DNA from: Smittia aterrima
Lineage: Eukaryota > Arthropoda > Insecta > Diptera > Chironomidae
Length of the DNA stretch: 64,000 nt
NCBI GenBank assembly: GCA_033063855.1
Contig: CP093829.1
Span: 17,205,537-17,269,536, forward strand
Reading direction: 5' to 3'
Shown: positions 13,101 to 24,400 of the stretch, piece after piece
How the letters are laid out: every line of letters begins with the position of its first letter
Numbering within the stretch: position 1 is the stretch's first letter
Program-made: the position numbers and the translations under genes
The notes under the pieces: generated by a model
What the model saw: only the letters and a program-made list of their open reading frames with translations
The model's database searches: none
Told to the model about the DNA's origin: nothing

Positions 13101-16100
13101 ACCCAGAGTTGCTATAAATATCAATTGATGGAAAAATAAATTTCGATTCATTGTCAATCGTTTGTGGGGTGAGTGAACTCTCCTTTTTGGCAGTTTCTGA
13201 GATGGCTCATTTTGTGCGAAATAAATGAAACAGAAATCATAACATTTTTGCAATTGAGCGGAGAGAAAGTGATTTGATATGGAAGCGATGCGAGGGTTGA
13301 CTTGGCAAATGGGATTTGATTTATCTTTTGGATATTCTGTTGCGAAAAGTCTTTGTCATCGACGAGGGTTAAGTTAAGGTTCATTTGAATTAATCGATTG
13401 CTGTTTGTCTGTAAATATTGCTTAATAGATTAAGTCGATAAGAGGGGGTTGGTGGTTTGTTCGACACAAATCTCTGCTCGTTTGGTTTAGGATTTAATTC
13501 AATTAGGTCGAGGAAGGATAAGTTTGAAATCAATTTAATAAATATTTTTTATCTTCAACTTCGCGAGAACATTCTCCATGAATCTCAAAGCAATTATCGA
13601 TAAGAATCTCAACAAATCAAACATTTCACAACAATCGAGTAATAAAGTTGCATCGTGCAGATGACTTTACGCATCAATGAACTTTATGCGGCACGTTGTT
13701 CGAGGATGACAAACTGTGAATAATTCTCTCGCAACGAATCCATTTGTGAAGTGGTGAAGGAAAATTTATGATGTTCACATTAAAAGCTAGGATAGAATCA
13801 TCTTACATTTCTATTCATACGAAGATAAAATCGTAAGGCACATCGAGCGGGGGTGAAAGTGACTTTCCATGAAATGACAAATATGAAAATTGTTTTATTC
13901 GAGAAATTTTCATATCTCAACGTCGTAAATTTCTTCGATTCCTCTTTTAGGGTTCGGATGAAGATGATTATGGGAAAGTTTTGTAAATATAAGAGAAGAC
14001 ACTCGAATTACATTAAAGTGATCAACGCAATAGATTCGCCCTATGAAAATTGATTTTTCTTTTGTCTTCTTCATATTTCAAAGAGAAAACTTAATCTACT
14101 CTTCCCTTCTTAGAAACTTCTTCATTGCATTTTGGATTAACGGCAATCGAGCGATTTTCACGATCTCAGGATCATTACTCAGGCTTAACTCTCTCCAAGT
14201 TTCGGTCGAACAAATTCAGTCAACAAACAACTTCGCGATGATTATCAGCAATCAACTTAAATGTCTTTAGCGATTACACAAATCAACCCCTCGAGAGAGC
14301 TGGAGGGTGAAAACATGACAAAACATTTACAAAATCATTTTTTTTCGGCTGCACTTTGAAAGAAAAACAGTTTTCATCTCTCGGGTGGGATTCTGCATGT
14401 TTATGCCAACCCACGAGGAAGGTTTAATGTATTTCAACCTCAAAAAACATTGTTTGTTCACTTTGCGAGTCGCGCGTGAGTCCCTTTAGTAAATTGAAGT
14501 CGTGGAAATCACATAAAAAATATTTGACTCGACTTAACATCATCAGCGATCATAAATCATGAAAATTGTTGAAATAAACAAGGAAAAATAATCTTTTTTC
14601 GCCCTCCCGAGGAAATCTTTACACTTGACTTGATTTTCACAAAAATATTCTTCCAGTCATCTTCATGCTGCAGTTTTTGTTTCATCCCTCGAACGATTCG
14701 CTCAATGACAAATTCTTTGTTGTCTCGAAATTGTTTTTGCTCAATCGAGAGAAGGAAATCGAGCACTAAAGATGCAATTTAAAGATAAATTCAAAGCAAT
14801 AAAAGAGCAATTTTTCAGAAAATTTCGAATGAGCATTCGCAGCAGCTTCACTCAATTGAGATGAGAATCTTTTATTTTTATTGTTTCTCCATCTACTCTC
14901 ATGAAACTTTAACTTCCTCGACAAACTCCAGACACATGACCGTCCAAACAAATCAATATTTTATGTAAATAAACGTCAGTCAATCAATTATCTTTCCCTC
15001 CGAAGCGACAGCTCTCTCGACGTCTCAGATTGATTGCCATTACAACGCAAGAAAAAGAAAGGAAGTGAAGGAATCATGTTGTGAACAACTTCCGCAAATA
15101 TTCCGAAATGTTTGACTTTAAAAAATTCTAAAAAAATGAAGATTTTTGTGTGAACATTAAAAGATGATCGTGACTCATCTAGATAATTGTTAAATCAAGT
15201 TGTCTCATCGTAAACTTTGCCAGTTGTTTGATAATTAAGTGATAACAATCTCATTTCCTCGCTACGACAATTACATTTCACATCATGTGGCGATGATTAT
15301 TTTGCGGTTTATTAATTTCAATTCAGAACGAGAACTCATTTGCATAAATTCATCCCTCGTTGTTATTCAAAATCCCTCTCGCGAGTTTTACGAGTTGAGC
15401 AATGAAGCAAACTTCTCCCCAGACCACAATTAAAATTCAGCCCGAAATTTTATTGCTTTCTTCGTAAATTTATTTCAAATTGCTTGCTCACAAACTCGTT
15501 TGTCGGCTTCATGGAAAGCTTTAATAATTAAATTGACGATTTGTCGCAAAGCCACAAACTGCGAATTAGTCAAATTTTGTTTCCGTTTTGTGATTCGCTG
15601 AAGCATTTTAATCCGCAACTTTGTGGCTTTAATCGCTTTTCCCAGGCAGCACAGAAGTCGAGCAATAAAAGTTTCCCATGAAGCTTTCAAAGAGTTTCGA
15701 GAAGAGAGATGAACAATTTCTTTGTCAAATTCAAAGCTTTCGAGATCCAATTTGTGATTATCTTGTTCTGCAAACGATTTTTCATCTCCAATCCGCCATT
15801 CGTTGGCGCCAGCAAGTCGTGAAACTTTTGTCAGCATTTTCTTTCTCTCTCGTTCGCATTTTCCATGTCGGATAAGTTTTAATGCTCCACACGAAACATT
15901 TTCTCCCGAGCAATTTATTATTCGCATCGACTGTCGGGAAGTTTTATTTTTATCGTGCGAAACGATGGCGCCATCGAGATGCCTCGACTCGCTTCCCCTC
16001 TCTCAATACACTTCGGCAAAATCTGTTTTTCCTTCTCGCAGTCATAAAGTGAGCTCGAGTGGTGGAAGCTGAACAGTTATCAACGTTTTGGGATCGAAGG

Positions 16101-16688
16101 AAACAGAGAAACGAACAACAACACCCACCGAATTTCCATCCATGAGTCAACGAGACGAAATCTTGTTTTTTGGTTGGTTACAACCCTCTCGACGCTGCCG
16201 AAAAAAAAGCAACATAAAACGAGTTTCTACCGCGCATAATGAAAGCAAATAGATTTGTGGAGTTGGGGAAACGACTTCTGTGCAAATGGCGTCGAAAAAA
16301 AAGAAGCAAATTTGGCTTCTGATGTAACGTCATCGCATTCGAGCTGCCAAAAATTGGAAATTTATGAAAATCTGCTGCGAATTAAGAGCAACTCAAGGAC
16401 GAAATTGAATGCAGTTAGCTTTGTAATTTATTGGCACAAGAAAACTTGTAACTTGATTCATTTCAACGTGATTCTTGGCAATCACATCTTTTGGAATTAT
16501 CCCAAAGTCAACTTGGTCGAAATCCAATTAGATCGATTTGAAAAAGAGCTTTGTTGGAAAATAAGTTTTCGAGTAATTTTTTTGATATTTTTATTCATTG
16601 CTTGATACAGTTTACACTGAATTGAACTTTAAAGTTGTTTTATTGATTGGCATGGCTGGATGATTTTGCTGATAGTCTTCAGATGTTC
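10124..16688. other. Gene-poor region, no convincing gene
   Basis: About 6.5 kb without a recognisable gene. Composition resembles the other gene-poor blocks, with many A and T runs and frequent TCGA/CGAT words. The longest ATG-started frame is 150 codons at 15475-15927 on the minus strand; it matches no family I know and has no supporting context. The right edge is the 3' flank of the VWC gene. The GCDH promoter must lie in the first few hundred bases, but I see no clear TATA box there. Confidence 0.45.
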
Positions 16689-17340
16689 CTAATAAATGAG
16701 CTTTATAGTTGATAGCAGCAGTAAAGCGAGAGAATTAAAAGCAAAATTTGATATTTTCGACTTTGAAGCAGAACCTCCATAAACTATTCCTAAGAACCTT
16801 TTTCGCTTTCTCAGTCTCTCCTGAAAAATATTTATTCAAATCTAAATTCAAGGAGAAGCTATCGATTTTCTTACTTTTTCTTTGGCAATGTCTTCTTCTG
16901 AATCGAGACAATCAAACTCACAGCAACGTTCTCCAATTCTAAACTCCTTGCAAAACTATAAATAATTCAGAAATAGAGAAAACTTTTGAGTAAATGAGAT
17001 ATTTACGTAAGGTGGATCACAAAAGATCGCTTTACAGAACAAAGCTTGTCCATTATAACAAGCGCACATGCTACAAACGCTCGGACCTTGAATAAAAAAA
17101 TTTTTAGTTTCAATCGTCGAATTCTTGCAGAGATCTTAATACCAGGAATAAACAGATAGCCATGAGACACGAGATTTCCATAAATGTCAAAGCAATCCTG
17201 ATTCACTCCAGCGGACCCTGAAAAGTCAATAGTTCACTAATATTTATCTAAGCTTTCAGTTCTCAGTACTCACAGATTGACTGAACAAAGGAAACAATGT
17301 AAAACAAAACCACGAAAGTCTGATCAAATATCTTTTGCAT
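16689..17340 (-). CDS. Secreted VWC-domain protein, probably GPI-anchored
   Basis: Five short exons (17340-17274, 17217-17143, 17086-17007, 16955-16875, 16820-16689) join in phase to give 144 residues. Residues 1-22 form a hydrophobic signal peptide. Residues 31-90 hold ten cysteines in the von Willebrand factor C arrangement: C31, then C52xxC55xC57, C65, C70, C76, and C85C86xxxC90, with the usual Gly and Pro around CYNGQALFC and CDPPY. Residues 102-109 are strongly basic. The tail has small residues (GGSAS, 116-120), a short spacer and a hydrophobic end (LALLLLSTIKLIY), which is the layout of a GPI-attachment signal. VWC domains commonly bind BMP-type ligands or matrix, but the ligand here is unknown. 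The gene is head to head with the membrane protein at 18117. The VWC call is strong; the GPI anchor is inferred. Confidence 0.8.
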
Positions 17341-18116
17341 GTCAAAAAAAAAATCTTCCACTCGAGCTGTTTAAGAGCCAGAACATTCAACAACTGCAAC
17401 TCTTACTTTCTCACGAATCTGGAACTGATTCAAGTTGCCTGCAGCTTCTCGCCAAAAAAATTGGGGGGATTTCGGTTCAAGTCGTCGCTGATAAAATGCA
17501 CGGAGCCAAATATTTGTCGTCAAATGTAAGTTACGCGATGAAATCCGACGCCTCAGTGTAATATCGATTACGTGGAAACCAATGGGAAGCTTTCTCGCCA
17601 ACGCGCATATCAAAACAAAATGTTTGATGTGACTTCGCAGACATTTTGGAGACGACAACGGTCTTCAGAAAGAAAACAATTCCAAGCGATAAGCAAAGAT
17701 AATAAAATGTTTCATTGGCGATATTTTCGATAATTACCAGAAAGCTTGATAAATAGATTTAATCGCCTTAGCAACAATCTCTTGGTGAAAGCTTTCACGG
17801 GGTACTTAAAAGAATGATCAATTAATCATAAGCAAAAGCTCTTCGCGAAACTTTTGCGAGGTTTTAATGAGCCACAGCTCGTCACGGGGCTACGATGTTT
17901 GTTACTTTTAATTTCTTTTTCAGTATCGAGATTACTGTTCCTAGAGAAACTTGGTTTCACATTTCAAATCCAAAAAACATCGTTTAGCTTAACGACTGTG
18001 CGAATTCAAAAGGCTATCAGTGATACAAATAAATCTGTGAAATATTTTTAGTGTTATCTGGAGTAGCAGCATTAGGTTATCATTAGTTGGTCACACAGAA
18101 GCTAATCTCAAATAAA
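17341..18116. other. Intergenic region between two divergent genes
   Basis: This stretch separates the start codons of the VWC gene (minus) and the small membrane protein gene (plus), so it should hold both promoters and 5' UTRs. I see no consensus TATA box well placed for either gene, and no further gene. A cytosine/thymine-rich run near 17.3-17.45 kb lies inside the 5' flank of the VWC gene. Confidence 0.4.
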
Positions 18117-18498
18117 ATGCAAAACGATTTAAACTACGATGATGTCGAAGACTATGAGGAAACTACTCTTGCAACTAAAATCTTTGGAAAACATTTACAT
18201 AAACAAAGACTTGAGATATCCACAATGTTAACGCCGCCCGAAGGTGAAGTGGAAATATGATCAACATTGAAGCTTAGTAGTTGATTAAGAGTTTTATTTT
18301 GCAGAAGAAGATTTTAATCAAGAGAGCTCAGATCCATTTGAGAATGCAGCAGCCTTTCCAACATGGAGTGTAGTTGTTGGTTTTCTACTGATAATATTTA
18401 TAATTATTTATTGTATAAGACGATTCGTATGCAGAAAACCTTACGAAGCTGTTGCTTTAGGCATGACGTCCAACGATGATAGGAAAGAATCTTTTTAA
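18117..18498 (+). CDS. Small single-pass membrane protein, unknown function
   Basis: Two exons, 18117-18243 and 18305-18498, join in phase 1 and encode 106 residues. The donor is GTGAAG and the acceptor TTTTGCAG. The N-terminal part is acidic (YDDVEDYEE near residues 7-15, EEEDFNQESSDPFEN near 42-57). Residues 64-80 form one hydrophobic membrane segment (WSVVVGFLLIIFIIIYC), followed by a basic stop-transfer stretch (RRFVCRK) and a short polar tail. There is no cleavable signal peptide, so the acidic end is probably outside or lumenal and the basic tail cytosolic. I do not recognise the family. Boundaries depend on one splice prediction; the ATG is the first in frame. Confidence 0.65.
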
Positions 18499-19108
18499 TT
18501 GAATATGACAGACAGTGATGACTTAATTGATTAGTCTTGACAGTAAAAGTAATTTGAGATTACTTTAGATTTTGCAGAAACTCAATTTGGAATAAATCGT
18601 GAGGTGAACGAAGCATTTAAATCACTTGAACGAAAAAGAGAATTTTTTTGATAAAAACATTTTATTTCCTTTTGAAAGAAACGAATGAACTTTCTCAAAT
18701 AATAATTTTCTGCCTATCTTGACATATCAATCAAGAAAGCTGCTTCACAACTCAAAGAATGTTAGAAAAATTCGCGTGCGAGATATTTTCGAGCATTTTT
18801 TTCTTTTGGAAAATCTAAACCTTTTTTCATCTATTTACACATCAACAACTAAGCATGAAATAAAAAGACAAAAATATCAATAATTAAGTAAAGAGCGAAT
18901 AAACATTTACCACAAGAAAAAGTTTACGTTTTGTTCTTCTAGGAAAGATAAATTCAAGTTTGCGCAAAGATTACATCGCCAACATCTGGAAGTTTGTGCT
19001 GGTGTTGTTTCTTCAAGTGAAACATCATCAATTTGATCGGATGTGTTACTAAAGATGTCGATGAAACATAAACGAGTGTGTTTGGTTAAAAAAAATCTCT
19101 GAAGCTGT
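18499..19108. other. Convergent 3' flanks
   Basis: This lies between the plus-strand membrane-protein gene and the minus-strand ERGIC-53 gene, so both 3' UTRs fall here. It is AT-rich. I see no further coding exon; an open stretch on the minus strand near 18.9-19.16 kb runs into the ERGIC-53 3' end and lacks an independent start. Confidence 0.4.
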
Positions 19109-21183
19109 TTAGTAGAATTTCTTGGACTGATTGCCTTTAGCGTCTCTGTAGATTTGATAGCCAAGAATTATTAGAAGTTGTACGGAGATGGCAATGAGGA
19201 AAGGTGTGAGGCCAAGACATTTTATGTTTGGGCAACCGTTGAGAGGTTGCGGTTGATTGACTCTTGCATGAACACCTTGCATTCCTTGCTTCACTTGGTT
19301 CATTCCGTCTCGCATTTCCGCTATGAGTCCTTGCACGTCGTATCCACCTCCAGCCGATCCTCCAACTTTCCCGTTGTTGATCAGAACTTCAGTCCTTTGA
19401 TTCAAATCATTGAGTTGTGTCTTCAAATCTCGCATCGATTGAGTTAAAATATTATTTGCATTCAGCAATGAATCGACTTCGTGTCTACGAATGGAATCGC
19501 CAGTGAATTGACCTCCAGTTTGTTGTTGACCACCTTGCGGGGGAACTCCGCCTTGTTGAACTTGATTTCCAGACACTGAGAGGAGTCCGAGAGTTCTTTC
19601 TTGACGACCAATGACTTCGTCAAGTTTTTTCGACAACTCACGGAGCACTTCGGAGGTTGTTGATTGAGCTTGCCAGATTTGACGCAACTCTCGTTGATTA
19701 TCAGTCTCAAACCAATCTTCGAGGTCGTCCTTGGCCTCATCGGGATGTTCCTTTCTGTAATCTTCTTTCTGTTGATCCAACTTCTTTTGGTAGTCTTGAT
19801 ATTCCTGTGAGAGTTTGTCGTTATCAGCTTGAGGAACTTGACCGCTTTGATCTAATTGACCTGGTGGATGAAGCGAAGTTGTCAAGAAATGGAATACATC
19901 GTGATCATCAGCGAGACCGCCAGTTGCAGCTGAAACTCCGAAATATCCGGATTTAGGCAGAACGACGTTCTCAGCTCTCAAGCACATTTCGTAATCTTGA
20001 TCGTTGTTTGACATTCCAGAGTGGAAAAGAACAGTCAAGACATTTTGATAATATTCAATCCTTGCACGAGTTGGGAATGGCTTGTTACGGAAATCTCTCA
20101 AGCAGCCAGCTAAAGCTTGACTTCCTCCATCGTTCTGATGATCAAAGTTTCTCGTTCCGTCGTTAATTACTGCCATGATGTAAGGATTGTTGTGTTTATT
20201 GTCGTTATCGAAGGAATCGAAGAAGATTCCAAGTCCATTCCATCTATCTGACGATCCAAACACTTCACCATTGTAATCTCCTTTCTCAGTCGTAAACCAA
20301 ATCGCAAGACCATCAGCTCCAATTCTTCCTCTACCGGAAACTCTGAATGCGACGTCAATTTCCCAGTTTTCGAAACTTGTCTTCTCCTTAGTCCAGACAG
20401 CTCCTTTTTGTGATCTCAGGGATGGGGCAATACGAACACTTTCGGATGAAGCAATTGCATCTAAAAATAAATTTAAAAATTATTATTCAAGCTTTTGACA
20501 CTTTCAGGATTCGAATAAACTTTCTCTCTTTGAGTTTCCCTTAAAATTTCTTTCCAAACGTTTCAAATTGATTTTACAAATATTTGTTAACTATCAGAGC
20601 TAAGAGCTACATAAAATTGATAACGAAATACATGAAATCCATTTTTTGTGACATTCTAGACATTCGAAAAAAATATTATGACGTGGAATATTTAGGAGAA
20701 ACTCATGAAGAGATCAGGAAATTTCACGATTTTCAATGAAACTTGAAATGTTCTTGGTGAGGTTTTTAAAGCTTCTAGAGGTAGAAGAATTCTTCAAATA
20801 TTGAGCGACAGTCTGATTCCCATCGACTTTCCGTTGACCCAATAAATAATTCCAAAATGCGCAACTTACTTCCTCCATACTATTTGATTAGGAAAATGAA
20901 AGAAAAAAGAAAATCGTAATTAGATTAAATTAAATAATCAAGAAGAGTTTCAATATATCAATTAAGATCAAGCAACTGCTGGTGTCTTCAACTTTAATTC
21001 TGTTAATTAAAATGACAAACTTACCTCGAAAAACGGAATTGTGTTGTCCTTCTGCGCAAGATAAGGCGGTTTGAACGAATATTTGTACTCGAAGCGCCGA
21101 TGAACTAGACCATTGTTTGCATTGACGTTAATTAAATTAAGAATAACGAGGGAATGCACTAAAATTACAATAATCTTCATCAT
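19109..21183 (-). CDS. ergic53: ERGIC-53 (LMAN1) mannose-binding cargo receptor
   Basis: Type I membrane lectin that cycles between ER and cis-Golgi and carries glycoproteins into COPII vesicles. Three exons join in phase: 21183-21025, a 10-nt microexon at 20879-20870, and 20460-19109, giving 506 residues (human 510). The signal peptide (MKIIVILVHSLVILNL...) is followed by HRRFEYKYSFK, the start of the L-type lectin domain. That domain includes FENWEIDVAFRVSGRGRIGA, GLAIWFT, FFDSFDNDN (calcium/sugar region), DHQNDGGSQAL and SAATGGLADDHDV. A Gln-rich coiled-coil stalk, one membrane segment (FLIAISVQLLIILGYQIY) and a short tail ending KKFY follow. The dilysine at -3/-4 is the COPI retrieval signal; the usual ER-exit FF end is FY here. 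Two adjacent ATGs (21183, 21180) can start it. It is divergent from the BNIP2-like gene, with 228 bp between start codons. Confidence 0.95.
20870..20879 (-). other. ergic53: 10-nt coding microexon of ERGIC-53
   Basis: On the minus strand the exon is TATGGAGGAA. It is preceded by a pyrimidine-rich tract ending AATAG and followed by GTAAGT. Exon 1 ends in phase 0 (GAG) and exon 3 begins AT GCA, so only inclusion of these 10 bases keeps the frame. It yields ...FFE-YGGN-AIASSE..., matching the conserved GNAI region of the lectin domain. Skipping it would shift the frame of the whole protein. Confidence 0.85.
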
Positions 21184-21411
21184 TCTTGCCAGCCACTGAT
21201 TTTGTTTTGAAGCAAATCGGTAAAAAAAGATGAGAAAGTCTTGCGAGAATCCAATAAGAACGCGCTTTTTGATCGCGATATCTCGCGATTGAAATGTGAA
21301 ACAACTTGCGACCAGTTTCGTCCCACTTGATAAAACTCCTTTTGATAGAAAAGGTAACGTCATTTACTGATTAATCAGGATAACAAGAAAGTGAAAACAA
21401 GAAGGTTTTCG

Positions 21412-24400
21412 ATGGAAAATAAAGTGGAAAGTCCAGATTATCAAATGGATATATCAGAAGCATGCACAACAGCAGCAGACAACATCTCAACGTCTTCAGC
21501 TTCGCCAACGATTTCGAATCAAGCGGATTGTGAAAATTTCAGTGAAAAGAGAAGTGGAATCGATTCGACCGTGGAAACAATGACAAAGAACATGAACTTG
21601 ATTCAGCTCGCGACCAGCCATTCGAGAAGTGACAAAGAAAACTTAGAGAACCGGAACAATCTCACTTTAGACACGAACCAACATTCACAGTCTTCAACAC
21701 AAAAGCTCACGCCCGTTCATCATCATCCGTTGATGTTTGAAGAAGAAGTCGAGGACTCATGCAATAATCAGAACCTAAGCAATTTTCCTGATGTTGTGAC
21801 CGCTCATCATCATCATCAGCCACTTCGGCTAGTGGAACCTCTAACAAAAGATGACAACTCAGTCAACAACAACAGCGCGAAATTCCGAAAGCCAATATAT
21901 CGAGAACCTAGTCCGGTGAGTTTAATTCTTTTGTGTAATTCAATTTCCTGATAACTCTGAGACGGACTCAGCTAATCCATGTCAGTTATGCAAATTTAAA
22001 AATTTAGTAATTTTTTAAATCTCGCGTAGTTTTCGTCCATTAAAAGAACAAGAAAAAAGTTGAGTTTTCAAGTTTCTGTGGTTTAATCAACAATTTAGGA
22101 TCGCATAGTTGTTGATACTGTTTATTAAAGTGCCTTTAAAGTGCTTAATATAAAAATTAAGCTTCAATGACCTCGTCATTTCCTGTGAATTCAATTGAAA
22201 AATCAATCTGGTCGTGAAGGAAAAAAAATAATCAAAACAAAGAATTTGAATAAACGAAAGAATGACATTAGCAGAATTAAGTCATAATGCCAAACTGGCA
22301 AGAGAGATGGCAATGAGTGGAAACTACGATTCTTCCGGCATCTACTACGAAACTGTTTTGGAGAATGTTCAAAAGTTGTTGTTGGGAAGTTCTGATGCAA
22401 CGAGACGTGGGAAATATGCATTGATCCAGCAACAACTAATTAAAGAGTATACAAAGCTTAAGGAATTGCAAAAGACCTTATCCGGAATAACAATGGATCT
22501 TCAAAGTATGCCGATTCAGAAAGCTCAGAATTATCATCATCAGCAGCCTCAATATAATCCGAATATGAATCAAAATCATATAAATCAGAATCATATGAAC
22601 CAACATCGAATGAATAACGATTCTCCGACGAAGGATTTCTGGTTTGGAACTCCGAAAGTTAATGAACAGAAAGCATATCATGATCCTGATCGATGGTCGC
22701 CACCACCAGGGCCGTCACGTTTTCAGAAACCGACAAAGAACAGCAAGAACGATCCTAAAAAACCGGTTGGGAAACCAGGAAGTAGCAAAGGTCGTTCGAT
22801 GCCACCAGAAGTCAAAGGAAAAGTTGGAAATGCGAGACCTGGAGCTCGAAAACCAATGTCAGCATCAGGGAACAAAGATGGAGACAAAGGAGAAAAGAAA
22901 GACGAGAACGAAAATGAAGATGAAACCCCAGAAGACAATGACAAGAAGTTTGAACCATCAAGCCACGCTGACGTTGATCTTGTTGATATGCTGGAGCGTG
23001 ATATTCTTCAGAAAAATCCCAACATTCATTGGGACGACATTGCTGATCTTCATGAGGCAAAGAGATTGTTGGAAGAAGCCGTTGTCTTACCGATGTGGAT
23101 GCCTGACTACTTCAAAGGAATCCGTCGTCCTTGGAAGGGTGTTCTTATGGTTGGACCTCCTGGCACAGGCAAAACGATGTTGGCTAAAGCCGTTGCAACT
23201 GAATGCGGAACAACATTCTTTAACGTCTCATCAAGTACGCTGACATCGAAATATCGAGGAGAGAGCGAGAAGCTCGTTCGGTTGCTGTTCGAAATGGTAT
23301 GCTAATCAGACTTTATCAATTGAATCAAATAATTTCAATACTTTTTAATTTTCAGGCTCGATTCTATGCACCATCTACGATTTTCATTGACGAAATTGAT
23401 TCACTTTGTTCATCGCGTGGCGGAGCAACGGAACATGAAGCCTCACGTCGAGTAAAGTCAGAATTGCTTGTTCAAATGGATGGAGTCAACTCTGAAGAAA
23501 AAGTTGTGATGGTTCTGGCAGCAACTAATTTTCCCTGGGAGATTGACGAAGCTCTTCGAAGACGACTCGAAAAGAGAATTTACATCCCATTGCCAAACAA
23601 TGAGGGGCGCGTTGCATTACTTAAAATTAACTTACGAGAAGTCAAAGTTGATTCAACGGTTGATCTTGAAAAGATCGCCAACCAACTGAAAGGATATTCA
23701 GGAGCTGATATTACAAATGTCTGTCGTGATGCCGCAATGATGTCATTGCGAAAGAAAATTATTGGCCTTAAGCCAGAGCAAATCAGACTTCTTGCAAAAG
23801 ACGAAATCGATCTTCCCGTAACACTCACAGACTTCCTCGACGCGATTACAAAATGTAACAAGAGTGTTAGCAAGCAAGATCTCGCCAGATATGAGAAGTG
23901 GATGGCTGAATTCGGAAGCAGCTAGTGGACGAAATAAACTTAATTGAAGAACGCGCAGCTCAAGAATCTTCACTAACTTAATCTAACAGTCACACACTAC
24001 TCGATTACTTTGTAGCTTTTTTAACGATAGCAATAAAAGACTTAATTCAAAACTTAATTATTTTGATGCTCTCTCAAAACTTTAAAGAAATTCTCAGTTT
24101 TTGTAATCAATTTTACTTTGATTTATAGGATCTCGATGATTTTCTAAGTGGTTCCGAGCCAGATGTATCGCAATATCAAGCTGAAGTATGTTCATCGTTT
24201 CAAACGGTGGCACTCGTCAGTTCGAATCCTCAGCAACAGGTCGTTCGCCTTCAACAGTCGTCGTCATCACCAAAGTTCCTAAACTTAGAGCATCAACGAA
24301 GGAAAATTCCACTTTCTGATGAATTAAAAATCGACGATGACTCTTCGCCAGAGGAATTAAGTTTTCGAGCCGATGATTTCATTGACGATGACGATGAGCC

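Noticed and set aside
13828..13850. TAAGGCAC, the seed of miR-124
   Set aside because: The rest of the highly conserved mature sequence does not match and no hairpin is apparent.
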